32,468 bases of DNA, from positions 1-32,468 of the forward strand of contig JANYKQ010000026.1 of assembly GCA_025358115.1 (NCBI GenBank), written 5' to 3'. Both the position numbers and the translations under genes were made by a program. This document shows, piece after piece, positions 14,144 through 22,099 of the stretch. This DNA is from Methanomicrobiales archaeon (GTDB lineage: Archaea > Halobacteriota > Methanomicrobia > Methanomicrobiales > Methanospirillaceae). Numbering within the stretch: position 1 is the first letter of the stretch; each line of letters begins with the position of its first letter. The notes below the pieces were generated by a model. It did not search any database, had not been told where the DNA came from, and saw only the letters and a list, made by a program, of their open reading frames with translations.

Positions 14144-15151
14144 TTATGAGGCAAAGAGGCAGATATTTCCCTCGGGTTGCCGGCACTGGTCGCAGGAAAG
14201 GCATTCTGATACGGTCCCGGGGTCGTTCTCCCAGAGGTTCACGAGATCCGGCTGCCGGAGAAGGGGTCGGGAGAGGGAAAAATACCCGATCCCGGTTGAG
14301 TTCAGTAGCTGATCCATAACGGACAGGGTCCGGTTTACCCCGACCATGATGACCGGGACACTAACTTCCCGGGCGATCTCCGCGGCATAATTCCGGAGCA
14401 CCGATTCCTCAAAACCGGTCTCCTTGAGACCGGGGACTGATCCGGCCCCGCCGGTGATCTCGATCGCATCAATGCCCCGGGCAGCAAGCCGGCCACAGGC
14501 ATACCGGCAGGCCTCAAACACCCCGTCGTCCTCTTCGAAATCGGAACAGTTGATCTTGATCAGGACACCAAAATCCTTCCCGGCCCGGGCACGGATCTCA
14601 TCAAAGATCTCAAGGATGAAGCGGGCACGGTTCCCAGCCGACCCGGCATAGTTATCCGTCCGGGTATTCTTCTTTGCATTGAGGAACTGGCTGAGGAAAT
14701 AACCGTGCCCGGCATGGATCTGGACACCGTCAAAACCCGCGTCTTTCGCCCGGACAGCACTCTCGCCAAAGCTCCGGACGATCGCGTGGATCTCTTCGTG
14801 TGAGGGGACAGCAGGGGACCACATTCCGCCGTTCCTTCCGGGAAAGACAAGCTGCATGACAACCGGGCACCCGTTCCGGTGGATCATGGAGGTCAGGTCC
14901 CGGTACTCCGGGATAAAGGAGTCATCATGGATCGCAAGCATCCCCGGGGGACCGGTCGCATCCGGGATGATGAGGGTTGCACTCGTGATGATCAGTCCGA
15001 CGCCCCCCCTTGCAAGGTTCCGGTACACCTCCACCAGCCGCTCGGTCGGGTGTCCGGCACTGTCGGCCATCGCCTCCCATGTTGCTGAACGGATGAACCG
15101 GTTCCTGAGGGTGACGGGGCCGATCCGGGTCTCGTCAAACAGGGTTTTCAT
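14144..15151 (-). CDS. Old-yellow-enzyme-type NADH:flavin oxidoreductase with short C-terminal Cys cluster
   Basis: This 335-aa protein is a single (beta/alpha)8 barrel: MKTLFDETRIGPVTLRNRF at the first strand, QIHAGHGYFLSQFLNAKKN (catalytic HxGH-like pair and FMN site), then IKINCSDFEE and ISLSRPLLRQP-like FMN phosphate loops near 300. After the barrel it ends abruptly with Cys317-x2-Cys320-x2-Cys323-x7-Cys331 and four residues. Larger relatives (2,4-dienoyl-CoA reductase, trimethylamine dehydrogenase) have a [4Fe-4S] motif here plus FAD and NAD domains, which are absent. The cluster spacing equals that of Isf copies 1 and 3. The enzyme should reduce activated alkenes or related electrophiles, drawing electrons from a partner rather than its own NADH domain. 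Its ATG overlaps a 21-codon ORF. Confidence 0.88.
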   Translation of the reverse strand: MKTLFDETRIGPVTLRNRFIRSATWEAMADSAGHPTERLVEVYRNLARGGVGLIITSATLIIPDATGPPGMLAIHDDSFIPEYRDLTSMIHRNGCPVVMQLVFPGRNGGMWSPAVPSHEEIHAIVRSFGESAVRAKDAGFDGVQIHAGHGYFLSQFLNAKKNTRTDNYAGSAGNRARFILEIFDEIRARAGKDFGVLIKINCSDFEEDDGVFEACRYACGRLAARGIDAIEITGGAGSVPGLKETGFEESVLRNYAAEIAREVSVPVIMVGVNRTLSVMDQLLNSTGIGYFSLSRPLLRQPDLVNLWENDPGTVSECLSCDQCRQPEGNICLFAS

Positions 15152-15213
15152 AACCCGGCTTCCCCACCGGTCTCCAGCAGTTTTTTCCTGCCTGTTGCTG
15201 CGTAATCTTTCAT
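15148..15213 (-). CDS. 21-codon ORF coupled to the OYE gene (possible leader peptide)
   Basis: This minus-strand mini-ORF starts at ATG 15213 and encodes MKDYAATGRKKLLETGGEAGL. Its TGA (15148-15150) overlaps the ATG of the OYE gene as ATGA. A strong CTGGAG ribosome-binding site stands only 6-7 nt before its start, better placed than anything directly before the OYE gene. It is out of frame with OYE, so it is not an N-terminal extension. The arrangement fits a leader peptide that brings ribosomes to the OYE start, or a small protein. The sequence is polar and basic with no membrane segment. No homologue is known to me. Confidence 0.5.
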   Translation of the reverse strand: MKDYAATGRKKLLETGGEAGL

Positions 15214-15255
15214 GTTATCTCCAGGTATCCATCCCGTATATTCTTCCGGTGTGAG

Positions 15256-16074
15256 TTACTGCCACGTTACCTCAAGGGGCTTCCGGCGGGGGATTCCGTG
15301 GATCCTGTACTGCGGGTGGCCAAACATCATCGTGTACGCCGATTTCCGTCCCGCGGGCAGGCCAAGTTCCTTCTGGAGCGGTGCATAGGTGGTCGCAGCC
15401 ATGGCTACAAACCCTGCCCAGCAGGTCCCGATACCAAACGCCGGGGCAGCAATATCGAAATGCGTGAGAGCAATGATGGCATCGGTGGATGCAACCGGGT
15501 TGCCTTCCGGAATATGGGCGAAGAGCAGGTGCGGGGCACCCCGGCAGATGACATCATTTCCACTCTCCCAGGATTTGATCAGTCCCGGCACGTAACCGCT
15601 CATCGGGTGGACAGTATTCACAAGGCTCTTCATCCATTCAGCGGTCAGACCGGCGATCTTTTTCACTTTCGCCGGGTCATGAATCACAATCCACTGCACG
15701 GGCTGCCCGTTTCCCCCCGAGGCGGCGTACCGGGCGATGTCAAGCACCTGCTCTATCTTCGCCTTTGGCACAAGATCGCTGGTGAAGTGCCGCACTGACC
15801 GGCGTCTCCTGAGATAATATGCCATCTCTTCCGGAGGGATCATACCGGCACCGGTGGGGAGTGACTCCTTCTCATCCGGGCGGACATTCAAGAGGAGGGC
15901 CCGGGACGGGCAGGAGACCTCGCAGTGCCCGCACTGGATGCACCTCCCGGCCGCGTCCTCCTTTACCAGCGGCAGGGTATTCTCATCGGCGGGGGTAACG
16001 ATCGCCACCGGGCATACAACAGAGCAGATCCCGCACCGGGTGCAGAGATCCTGGTCAACAAATATCGTAGTCAT
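15256..16074 (-). CDS. Ferredoxin-nitroreductase fusion protein
   Basis: The 272-aa protein has two parts. Residues 1-62 form a two-cluster ferredoxin: Cys11-x2-Cys14-x2-Cys17-x3-Cys21-Pro and Cys45-x2-Cys48-x2-Cys51-x3-Cys55-Pro. From about 84 a nitroreductase domain follows: YYLRRRRSVRHF, YAASGGNGQPVQWIVI, HFDIAAPAFGIGTCWAGF and MMFGHPQYR. The fusion lets the FMN domain draw electrons from reduced ferredoxin-like donors through the clusters instead of, or as well as, NAD(P)H. GGAG stands about 12 nt upstream of the ATG. Fusions of this type are known in anaerobes. It probably has the same type of substrate as the other nitroreductases here, which remains unidentified. Confidence 0.9.
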   Translation of the reverse strand: MTTIFVDQDLCTRCGICSVVCPVAIVTPADENTLPLVKEDAAGRCIQCGHCEVSCPSRALLLNVRPDEKESLPTGAGMIPPEEMAYYLRRRRSVRHFTSDLVPKAKIEQVLDIARYAASGGNGQPVQWIVIHDPAKVKKIAGLTAEWMKSLVNTVHPMSGYVPGLIKSWESGNDVICRGAPHLLFAHIPEGNPVASTDAIIALTHFDIAAPAFGIGTCWAGFVAMAATTYAPLQKELGLPAGRKSAYTMMFGHPQYRIHGIPRRKPLEVTWQ

Positions 16075-16137
16075 ATTCAGATTTCTCCTTCCGGTATCCT
16101 GGTATAAAGCAGGTTCCGGTATTTCCGTATAAGGATT

Positions 16138-16710
16138 TTAATGATTCATCATCCGCAGGAGCCAGGCCATATTCTGCCCAACTCTTTTCGCGTGCTGGAT
16201 TCCTTCCTCATCCCGTTCAACATCACCAATATCCCGTCCGACCCCGATTGCGGGAAAGCCAGGAACGATCATGTCATTTGCGAGGAAAAAATGGAGCAGC
16301 GAGTCGAAGGTGCGACTTGCCCCGGTGCGTCTCACGGCAACAACAGCATTCCCGACCTTATGACTGAAGGGATGGCCGTTGGCATACGAGACAAACCCGG
16401 CCCTGTCGATGAGTGCCTTCATCTCCGGGGTGACATCCAGGAAGTACACCGGGGATCCAAGGATGATCCCATCGGCCTCAGTCATCGTATCGATACAGGA
16501 ATTTACGATATCATCATCGATGACACAGTGCCGGTCCCGGTTCTCGAAGCACTTCATGCAGGCAGTACAGCCATGGATCTTCCTCCCGCCAACCTGCACG
16601 GTTTCCGTCTCGATCCCTTCTTTTTCGAGCTCATCAAAAACATGCCGGATCAGGATGGAAGTGTTTCCCTCCTTCCGGGGACTCCCGTTGAATGCAACGA
16701 CTTTTGTCAC
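16138..16710 (-). CDS. Iron-sulfur flavoprotein (Isf-like) 3
   Basis: The 190-aa product starts at GTG 16710 and reads MTKVVAFNGSPRKEGNTSIL. Cys48, Cys51, Cys54 and Cys62 (GCTACMKCFENRDRHCVI) form CX2CX2CX7C. GIILGSPVYFLDVTPEMKALIDRAG is the FMN-side segment. Only one base separates the upstream flavin-reductase stop (TGA 16712-16714) from this GTG, and GGGG in the end of that gene serves as ribosome-binding site. The two are therefore translationally coupled. This copy resembles Isf 1 in cluster spacing but differs in the C-terminal half (HFFLANDMIVPGFPAIGVGRD). A role in electron transfer from the flavin reductase is plausible but inferred only from coupling. Confidence 0.88.
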   Translation of the reverse strand: MTKVVAFNGSPRKEGNTSILIRHVFDELEKEGIETETVQVGGRKIHGCTACMKCFENRDRHCVIDDDIVNSCIDTMTEADGIILGSPVYFLDVTPEMKALIDRAGFVSYANGHPFSHKVGNAVVAVRRTGASRTFDSLLHFFLANDMIVPGFPAIGVGRDIGDVERDEEGIQHAKRVGQNMAWLLRMMNH

Positions 16711-16711
16711 T

Positions 16712-17278
16712 TCATTTCCCCTGGATCAGCTTCTTTCCGGCACTCCAGGCATCCCCGGAGTACTTCCCGAGGGCCCAGTAGCGGTTATCCGGCATGGTCA
16801 GGAAGAGCGGGTCGATCTCCGGGAAGTCCGGTTTTCCATCCTTTAACACATCGCCATCCGCATAGGCTCCCATGATTTCACCGATGAAGAGCGTATTGGT
16901 TGGCAGCGGGACCGCCTGGACCAGCCGGCATTCGAGCGAGACCGGGCATTCCCGGATCATAGGAGCGGTCTTTAGTGAGCCATAAAATACATCAAATACA
17001 TGGGCCTTGTCGGTCTTCGCACCGGATACCAGCCCGCAGTAATCCGTCTTCTCCAGGAGGGCCGAAGAGGGGATGTTGACCGAGAAGGTTTTTGTTTCTG
17101 CAATCCCCCGGGCAGTATGGTGGTGGTTCCCGATCCCGCAGAGAATCATCGGCGGGTTCGCATTCGCCCGGGCACACCAGCCCACGGTCATGAAATTGTC
17201 TTTCCCGTTCACCTGCGTTCCTACCAGGACCACCGGCATCGGGATGAAAAAGTTCTGTCCAATCTGTGTCTTTTCCAT
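16712..17278 (-). CDS. Flavin reductase-like FMN-binding protein
   Basis: The 188-aa product belongs to the flavin-reductase/flavoredoxin split-barrel family. IPMPVVLVGTQVNGKDNFMT opens the domain, and MTVGWCARANANPPMILCGIG is the FMN-phosphate region. HHTARGIAETKTFSVNIPS and then VECPVSLECRL-type text (RECPVSLECRLVQAVPL) complete the barrel. Such proteins pass electrons to FMN or, as flavoredoxin, to other redox proteins. GTGAGG stands 8-10 nt before the ATG at 17278. It is the first gene of the minus-strand redox island, divergent from hxlR, and therefore the probable direct target of that regulator. It is coupled to Isf 3. Confidence 0.9.
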   Translation of the reverse strand: MEKTQIGQNFFIPMPVVLVGTQVNGKDNFMTVGWCARANANPPMILCGIGNHHHTARGIAETKTFSVNIPSSALLEKTDYCGLVSGAKTDKAHVFDVFYGSLKTAPMIRECPVSLECRLVQAVPLPTNTLFIGEIMGAYADGDVLKDGKPDFPEIDPLFLTMPDNRYWALGKYSGDAWSAGKKLIQGK

Positions 17279-17386
17279 GGTTTTTCCTCACTCATTACAA
17301 ACTGACAGAAAGCCATAAGCAGAAAGCATGCATACTATTCATCTGCAAGGGCAATCTGAACTATTAAGATAGATTCGGCCTTAAGT

Positions 17387-17422
17387 GAATATATAGGAAA
17401 TACAGTATGTATGGTAAGATAC
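17387..17422 (+). promoter_or_regulatory. hxlR promoter with candidate operator
   Basis: GAATATATA (17387-17395) is a good TATA box for hxlR, placing the transcript start near 17415-17420. The inverted repeat GTAT-N6-ATAC (17409-17422) straddles that start, where a repressor or autoregulator would act. The 160-nt divergent spacer 17279-17438 also contains ATACTATTC near 17332. The operator call is inference. Confidence 0.4.
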
Positions 17423-17438
17423 TTTCCCTGGAGTAACC

Positions 17439-17813
17439 ATGACGTACACGAAGAACGGGAAGACCTACCACTGCCCGGTTGAAGCGGCTCTCGAAGTGAT
17501 CGGCGGGAAGTGGAAACCGCTCATCCTCTGGGCACTCGGGGATAATGTGATGCGGTTCGGTGAACTCCAGAAAGGGTTGCCAGGTGTCAACGCCAAGATG
17601 CTCACCAAGCAGCTCCGCGAACTCGAAGAGGACGGAGTAATCACCCGGACCATCTATCCCGAGATACCGCCACGGGTGGAGTACGCGATCACCGATTTCG
17701 GAAAGACCTTGATCCCGATACTGCAGGCGCTCTGCAACTGGGGGGCGCAGTATCTTGATATCGATGAGGATGCTGCACCCCGGTGCACGGGAAAAACCCT
17801 GAAGAAGAAATAA
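17439..17813 (+). CDS. HxlR-family winged-helix regulator
   Basis: This 124-aa protein shows the whole HxlR signature: HCPVEAALEVIGGKWKPLIL (11-30), then RFGELQKGLPGVNAKMLTKQLREL (the helix-turn-helix) and TRTIYPEIPPRVEYAITDFGK (wing). Cys12 lies at the position used as a redox sensor in the B. subtilis HxlR proteins YodB, CatR and HypR, several of which control nitroreductase genes. Cys99 and Cys116 are additional candidates for disulfide partners. GGAG stands about 7 nt before the ATG. It is divergent from the redox island, so it probably controls that island in response to electrophile or disulfide stress. That inference rests on gene neighbourhood and family knowledge. Confidence 0.9.
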   Translation: MTYTKNGKTYHCPVEAALEVIGGKWKPLILWALGDNVMRFGELQKGLPGVNAKMLTKQLRELEEDGVITRTIYPEIPPRVEYAITDFGKTLIPILQALCNWGAQYLDIDEDAAPRCTGKTLKKK

Positions 17814-17818
17814 CAACG

Positions 17819-17850
17819 CCGGGCGGGGATCCCGGTAAAAATACATTTTT
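17819..17850 (+). terminator. Hairpin plus T-run terminator of hxlR
   Basis: A short stem CCGGG (17819-17823) / CCCGG (17831-17835) is followed by ACATTTTT (17843-17850). It starts 5 nt after the hxlR stop codon. Confidence 0.5.
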
Positions 17851-17967
17851 AAAAAGAGATTTGCACGCTGAGATCAGTACCGGTGTATCAGCAGTAATTA
17901 CGGCTTTGTCACATTCGCGTCCCGCATGCCACATCCCTTATCCCTCATTCCGGCTCATCTCTTTTGC

Positions 17968-18681
17968 ATGGACCCGGTAATATCAGATATCCGGCAGGAA
18001 CTCGAAAACCTCGCAGACCCGGATCTCCGGAAAACCTCCCAGCGGTTCTTCAGGGAAGAGATCCTGTGCTACGGAATGAAGACTGCCACCGTAGTTGCTA
18101 TCGCAAAGAAATACTGGAAAGGGGTAAAAGAGCGGCCAAAACCGGAGATCTTCGCTCTCTGCGAGGATCTGTACCAATCCGGTTACATGGAGGAGTCCTT
18201 CATCGTCTCGAACTGGGCTCACGCTCTTTCCGGGAGATACGAAAGAGAGGATCTCACGGTGTTCCGGCACTGGATCGACACCTACATCACCAACTGGGCA
18301 TCCTGCGACGGGTTCTGCAACCATACGATGGGCGATTTCATCGAACAATACCCGGAATTTACTGACGAACTCAAGCGCTGGACACAGTCAGAGAACCGCT
18401 GGATGCGCAGGGCGGCGGCAGTCTCGCTCATAGTTCCGGCCAAGCACGGGATGTTTCTCAACGAATCGATGGAGATTGCGGACCTTTTACTCACTGACGG
18501 GGACGATATGGTACAGAAGGGTTACGGGTGGCTGCTCAAGGAGGCCAGCCGGAAGCATACCGATGAGATCTTCTCGTACGTTATGAAGAACAGGAAAAAG
18601 ATGCCCCGGACTGCCCTGCGGTATGCAATCGAGCTGATGCCAAAGGTTCTCAAGGCTGAAGCAATGAAGAAAGACTGGTAA
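17968..18681 (+). CDS. AlkD-like DNA alkylation repair protein
   Basis: The 237-aa all-helical HEAT-like-repeat protein matches the AlkC/AlkD DNA glycosylase family that removes alkylated bases (N3- and N7-alkylpurines). Trp110, Asp114 in NWASCDGFCNHTMG and Arg148 in RWMRRAAAV correspond to the Trp/Asp/Arg active-site trio known from Bacillus AlkD. GMKTATVVAIAKKYWKG near the N-terminus and DDMVQKGYGWLLKEA toward the C-terminus are further signatures. ATG 17968 was chosen, since the upstream ATG at 17926 adds hydrophobic residues (SLIPAHLFC) not seen in the family. CCTTATCCC about 25-30 nt before 17968 supports a leaderless start. It is a stand-alone gene. Confidence 0.9.
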   Translation: MDPVISDIRQELENLADPDLRKTSQRFFREEILCYGMKTATVVAIAKKYWKGVKERPKPEIFALCEDLYQSGYMEESFIVSNWAHALSGRYEREDLTVFRHWIDTYITNWASCDGFCNHTMGDFIEQYPEFTDELKRWTQSENRWMRRAAAVSLIVPAKHGMFLNESMEIADLLLTDGDDMVQKGYGWLLKEASRKHTDEIFSYVMKNRKKMPRTALRYAIELMPKVLKAEAMKKDW

Positions 18682-18778
18682 CCAGGCAAAAGAGATGATT
18701 CTCCCCCTGTAGAGTCCAGAGGGGAAGTTTGTTGTCACTATCCCGTTATGATGATGGGCGGTGATTAAGAATGTTTCC

Positions 18779-19033
18779 TTATTCCATCTTCCGGATGTGA
18801 TGTCCGCTGCCTTCATCAAGCTGCTCTGCTACGTGGTTCTTGAGCATTCCCACCATATCGGGGGAAATTAGTTTTCCGGCCATCACGTGAATTTCTTTTT
18901 TACCGGTGGTGGGATTGACCTCATAGGTCATGACGAAGTCCTCGTGGTTTGCCATAGCGGAGAAGAGCAGATCGGTCACGGCTTCATGAAACGGTTTTTC
19001 ATCGTTTTTCCGGCGCGTTTTTCTAATAGTCAT
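18779..19033 (-). CDS. Conserved-looking small protein, 84 aa, unknown function
   Basis: This small soluble protein has a basic N-terminus (MTIRKTRRKNDEKPFHEA), a central segment FVMTYEVNPTTGKKEIHVMAGKLI suggestive of two beta strands with a turn, and a His/Asp/Glu-rich C-terminus EQLDEGSGHHIRKME. I do not recognise a family. It is convergent with the AlkD-like gene, and no longer competing frame covers it. An AT-rich TATA-like element (AATATTTATTATCC on the minus strand, about 19048-19061) sits about 15-28 nt before the ATG. A dimeric regulatory or nucleic-acid-binding protein is a guess only. Confidence 0.6.
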   Translation of the reverse strand: MTIRKTRRKNDEKPFHEAVTDLLFSAMANHEDFVMTYEVNPTTGKKEIHVMAGKLISPDMVGMLKNHVAEQLDEGSGHHIRKME

Positions 19034-19092
19034 TATGGTACGTGCTACGCGCGGGATAATAAATATTCATACGGGATTGCTGGTTATCCTGC

Positions 19093-19098
19093 AAAAAA
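19093..19098 (-). terminator. T-run after pdxT
   Basis: Six consecutive T on the minus strand, preceded by CCCCC, lie about 24 nt past the pdxT stop (19122-19124) and probably end the purA-pdxT transcript. Confidence 0.4.
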
Positions 19099-19121
19099 GG
19101 GGGTGGAACGGAAGGTGGCGG

Positions 19122-19712
19122 TCAGATGCCATTCTTTTTCAAGAACCGCTCGTGAAGGCGGGTATCCCCGCCAAGTTCCGGGTGGAATGAGAGGGCCATA
19201 TGCTTTCCCTGCTCAACAGCAACGATTCCCTGGTCGAGCCGTGAGAGCACAGTGACACCCGGTCCTGCGTGGGTCACGACAGGGGCCCGGATGAAGATGG
19301 CATGAAACGGCCCTCCGTCAAGACTGTCGATGGGGAGGTCGGTTTCAAACGATTCGCGCTGACGGCCGAACGCATTCCGGTCAACGGTGATATCGATAAG
19401 ATTCAGGGTATTGATGCGGGCGTCATCCACGTGAGTCGCTATCAGCACCATGCCGGCACAGGTGGCAAAAATGCCGCCGGAAAAGTTCCGGATCGGCTCA
19501 TAGAGATGATTCTTGTCAATAAGCCGGGAGATGGTGGTGGATTCCCCACCGGGGAGTGCTAACGCGTGACAGCCTTCCAGATCGGCGGGATGGCGCACGG
19601 TTACCACATCTGACGAACTCCCGCAACCAAGGTTGTCGAGAGCAAGCACGAACGCATCGATGTGCTCACTCACGTTTCCCTGGAGCGCAAGAACGCCGAT
19701 CTTAACGTCCAC
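19122..19712 (-). CDS. pdxT: Pyridoxal 5'-phosphate synthase glutaminase subunit PdxT
   Basis: From the GTG at 19712 this is a 196-aa class I glutamine amidotransferase, [33 protein letters not shown] is the oxyanion-loop signature, and Cys85 in FATCAGMVL is the nucleophile. His177 and Glu179 in SFHPEL complete the triad. PdxT hydrolyses glutamine and channels ammonia to PdxS for PLP synthesis. The frame can be extended upstream to an ATG at 19775, but that would add 21 unrelated residues inside pdxS. The GTG start overlaps the end of pdxS by 11 nt, so translation is coupled and the 12:12 subunit complex can be made in balance. It is the last gene of the purA operon. Confidence 0.95.
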   Translation of the reverse strand: MDVKIGVLALQGNVSEHIDAFVLALDNLGCGSSSDVVTVRHPADLEGCHALALPGGESTTISRLIDKNHLYEPIRNFSGGIFATCAGMVLIATHVDDARINTLNLIDITVDRNAFGRQRESFETDLPIDSLDGGPFHAIFIRAPVVTHAGPGVTVLSRLDQGIVAVEQGKHMALSFHPELGGDTRLHERFLKKNGI

Positions 19713-20598
19713 GGGTCTGCAACACCTCATCTTCCCGGAGGGTGTGGATATCGAGACCGGGCATCGCATCACCAAGCCCGCGGCTTACCCGTGCGATTAC
19801 CTCGGGTTCATTGAAGTGGTTGACAGCTTCGACAATTGCTTTTGCCATGAGCTCGGGGTTTGTTGACTTGAAGATCCCGGAACCAACGAACACGCCGTCT
19901 GCACCCAGTTGCATCATCATTGCAGCATCCGAGGGAGTGGCAATTCCTCCGGCAGAGAAATTTACCACCGGCAGTCGCCCGCGCTCGGCACATTCGATGA
20001 CCAGTTCCGCGGGGGCTTCAATATCCCGGGCATAGTCGGTCATCTCCTGCTTGTCCATCCCTTTAAGCATGCGGATCTCTCCCATGATGTTGCGCATGTG
20101 ACGCACTGCCTCAACAACATTACCGGTACCTGCTTCTCCCTTGGTCCGGATCATGGCTGCTCCTTCATTAATCCGGCGAAGAGCCTCGCCGAGATCACGG
20201 GCACCGCAGACAAAGGGGACCTTGAACAGTTTTTTATCGATATGGTATTGCTCGTCTGCCGGTGTCAGGACCTCGCTCTCGTCGATCATGTCAACGCCGA
20301 GTACTTCAAGGACCTGCGCCTCGACAAAATGACCGATACGGACCTTCCCCATAACCGGAATGGATACCGCCTCGATGATCTCAATGACCTTCTCCGGATC
20401 TGCCATGCGGGCAACGCCGCCCATCTTCCGGATATCTGAAGGCACCCGTTCCAGTGACATGACGGCAACGGCCCCGGCTTCCTCTGCTATCTTCGCCTGC
20501 TCAGCGTTCACCACATCCATGATAACGCCCCCTTTCTGCATGGATGCAAAGCCGCGCTTGAGGAGCTCGGTACCGAATCTCAGTTCCTCGAGTTTCAT
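19702..20598 (-). CDS. pdxS: Pyridoxal 5'-phosphate synthase lyase subunit PdxS
   Basis: The 298-aa (beta/alpha)8 barrel protein has nearly textbook PdxS sequence: [33 protein letters not shown], Lys85 in MGKVRIGHF (substrate Schiff base), [12 protein letters not shown] and [12 protein letters not shown] with Lys153. PdxS condenses ribose 5-phosphate, glyceraldehyde 3-phosphate and ammonia from PdxT into PLP. The start codon overlaps the cbiB stop as ATGA (20595-20598). Its C-terminus is EVLQTRGR. Length is normal and no key residue is missing. PLP made here would serve enzymes such as the aminotransferase at 23412. Confidence 0.97.
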   Translation of the reverse strand: MKLEELRFGTELLKRGFASMQKGGVIMDVVNAEQAKIAEEAGAVAVMSLERVPSDIRKMGGVARMADPEKVIEIIEAVSIPVMGKVRIGHFVEAQVLEVLGVDMIDESEVLTPADEQYHIDKKLFKVPFVCGARDLGEALRRINEGAAMIRTKGEAGTGNVVEAVRHMRNIMGEIRMLKGMDKQEMTDYARDIEAPAELVIECAERGRLPVVNFSAGGIATPSDAAMMMQLGADGVFVGSGIFKSTNPELMAKAIVEAVNHFNEPEVIARVSRGLGDAMPGLDIHTLREDEVLQTRGR

Positions 20599-21536
20599 AT
20601 GACGGTACTATTGATCAGCGATCCCAATAAAAACAGAGTACCAACGGCAATCAAAGCGAACATCACCGTGACCATCCTTGTCGCCTCAAGAATAGCTGGT
20701 CCACCCTGGTCAAGGGTCCGTTCAACGTCACCAATTGTATAGACGCCCGGCTTCTCAAACCGGATGCCGACGCCCCCCGCCATTGCTGCCATCACAATAC
20801 CCCCGTTGAACCCGGGACGGTTCCTGCCATCCCGTCGCATCACCTTAAGGGCAGGGGAAAGGCGTCCCCGCTGGAAAAAGTGCAGAAGGAGCAGGAGCAC
20901 CGTGATGCGGGCCGGGATATAATTGAGGATATCATCCATCCGGGCTGCGCACCATCCGATACGCTCGCGCTCGTCCCGGTATCCCAGCATCGCATCCATC
21001 GTATTGACCGCGCGAAAGACGGCGGCGCCGGTAAGTCCGAACAGGCAGAAGTAGAAGAGCGGTGAGATGATACTGTCGGTGAGGTTCTCGGTCATGGACT
21101 CGTAACCGGCAGAGAGGATATGTTCACTACCAAGGGTTGCCGTGCTGCGGGAGACGAGCATCTTCACCTTTTCGCGCCCGGTCTCTACACCATCCCTGAG
21201 TGCGTTAACAACCGCTAGTGTGTGCTCCTCCAGGGATCGCCATGCGAAACAGCTTTTCAGAAGAAACGGGGCAATGAGCAGGTACCAGTACCATGGTGCA
21301 AGAGCTGCAAAGCAGTAAAACGGGGCTGCAAAGACAAGAACGGTGACCAGCCAGAGGGCTACCCCGACAAATCTCTGGATACGGGGAGAATAGAGCCCGG
21401 GTTTACCCCACCATCCTATAAACCGGCCGAGAAGAGCGACCGGGTGCCAGGCAGAATGAGGGTCCCCGATCAGCCGGTCAACCAGGAGTGCGGCAAAAAG
21501 GACTATCGCGACAAGGGCTATCGCTGACGGTACCAT
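20595..21536 (-). CDS. cbiB: Adenosylcobinamide-phosphate synthase CbiB
   Basis: The 313-aa integral membrane protein has several hydrophobic helices. The family motif [19 protein letters not shown] lies at about 20-38, with [24 protein letters not shown] and [25 protein letters not shown] further on. CbiB (CobD in aerobes) attaches aminopropanol phosphate or a similar side chain to adenosylcobyric acid, a step in cobalamin assembly that methanogens need for methyltransferase corrinoids. The gene overlaps its upstream membrane-protein neighbour by 19 nt and pdxS by 4 nt. The pairing with PLP synthesis may be functional, as the aminopropanol donor is made by a PLP-dependent decarboxylase (CobD in Salmonella); that link is inference. 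Confidence 0.93.
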   Translation of the reverse strand: MVPSAIALVAIVLFAALLVDRLIGDPHSAWHPVALLGRFIGWWGKPGLYSPRIQRFVGVALWLVTVLVFAAPFYCFAALAPWYWYLLIAPFLLKSCFAWRSLEEHTLAVVNALRDGVETGREKVKMLVSRSTATLGSEHILSAGYESMTENLTDSIISPLFYFCLFGLTGAAVFRAVNTMDAMLGYRDERERIGWCAARMDDILNYIPARITVLLLLLHFFQRGRLSPALKVMRRDGRNRPGFNGGIVMAAMAGGVGIRFEKPGVYTIGDVERTLDQGGPAILEATRMVTVMFALIAVGTLFLLGSLINSTVI

Positions 21537-22087
21537 GTGTAGAGTGCACCAACAATGAGCATGATGAACGCAGCGATATTTAAAAATTCATTCCCGATAT
21601 AGAGCCAGGCAGTATACAGGATGAGGGCAATACCCAGCATAACCATCAGGAGATGGGGGCGGCCCCGGGAGACCGGCTGGACGGGAGATTCTTCTAAAAT
21701 GATCGGTTTTTTCTGGGGCGGATGGATCACATCCACCCGGGCTGTCGCTTTCATCACGCCGTATCCTGCAATAATCTCCAGATCAAAGAATCCTTCCTGG
21801 ATATCAGAATAAATGGGGATGGCCAGTACCGATTCATCGACAACATACATGTTCTCATGAAAAAAATCGGTGTACATGCTGGCATTTGCTGATGAGATAG
21901 TGATATGAATCGGTGCTCCGCGATTTACAAATTTTACCCGCAGACTGTTACCGGTTACCACTTGAATTCTTCCTCTTGGAAGATCGATCGAATTGATCCC
22001 GCTGCGATTAAGGTAAATATCAAAACCTGAGTCCTGACTCCCGGTGCCTTGAGAGAGAAGTAGAAAAAAGGGCAGCGGGTGGTTCAT
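21518..22087 (-). CDS. Membrane protein of unknown function with extracytoplasmic beta domain
   Basis: The 189-aa product has a short hydrophobic start (HPLPFFLLL), then a soluble beta-rich region (about 20-120). That region includes VTGNSLRVKFVNRGAPIHITIS and FFDLEIIAGYGVMKATARVDV, resembling an immunoglobulin-like or CARDB-like fold. A Pro-rich linker (HPPQKKPIILEE) follows, then two C-terminal membrane helices (LLMVMLGIALILYTAWLY and [17 protein letters not shown]). AAAGGAGAGG directly before the ATG at 22087 is the strongest ribosome-binding site of this operon. It sits between a Trm112-like protein and cbiB, and overlaps cbiB by 19 nt. I do not recognise a named family with certainty. 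A link to CbiB in the membrane is possible but only positional. Confidence 0.8.
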   Translation of the reverse strand: MNHPLPFFLLLSQGTGSQDSGFDIYLNRSGINSIDLPRGRIQVVTGNSLRVKFVNRGAPIHITISSANASMYTDFFHENMYVVDESVLAIPIYSDIQEGFFDLEIIAGYGVMKATARVDVIHPPQKKPIILEESPVQPVSRGRPHLLMVMLGIALILYTAWLYIGNEFLNIAAFIMLIVGALYTWYRQR

Positions 22088-22099
22088 GCCTCTCCTTTG

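Noticed and set aside
13587-16875. Plus-strand frames at 13587-14312 and 16141-16875
   Set aside because: Both are shadows of Isf, OYE or flavin-reductase genes with frame-typical composition and no motif.
18701-18728. Hairpin after the AlkD gene
   Set aside because: CCCCCT and AGGGG can pair, but the stem is short and mismatched and the following T content is weak, so it was not listed as a terminator.
19713-19775. Upstream ATG extension of pdxT to 19775
   Set aside because: It adds 21 residues inside pdxS in another frame that are absent from the PdxT family; the GTG at 19712 gives the normal N-terminus.
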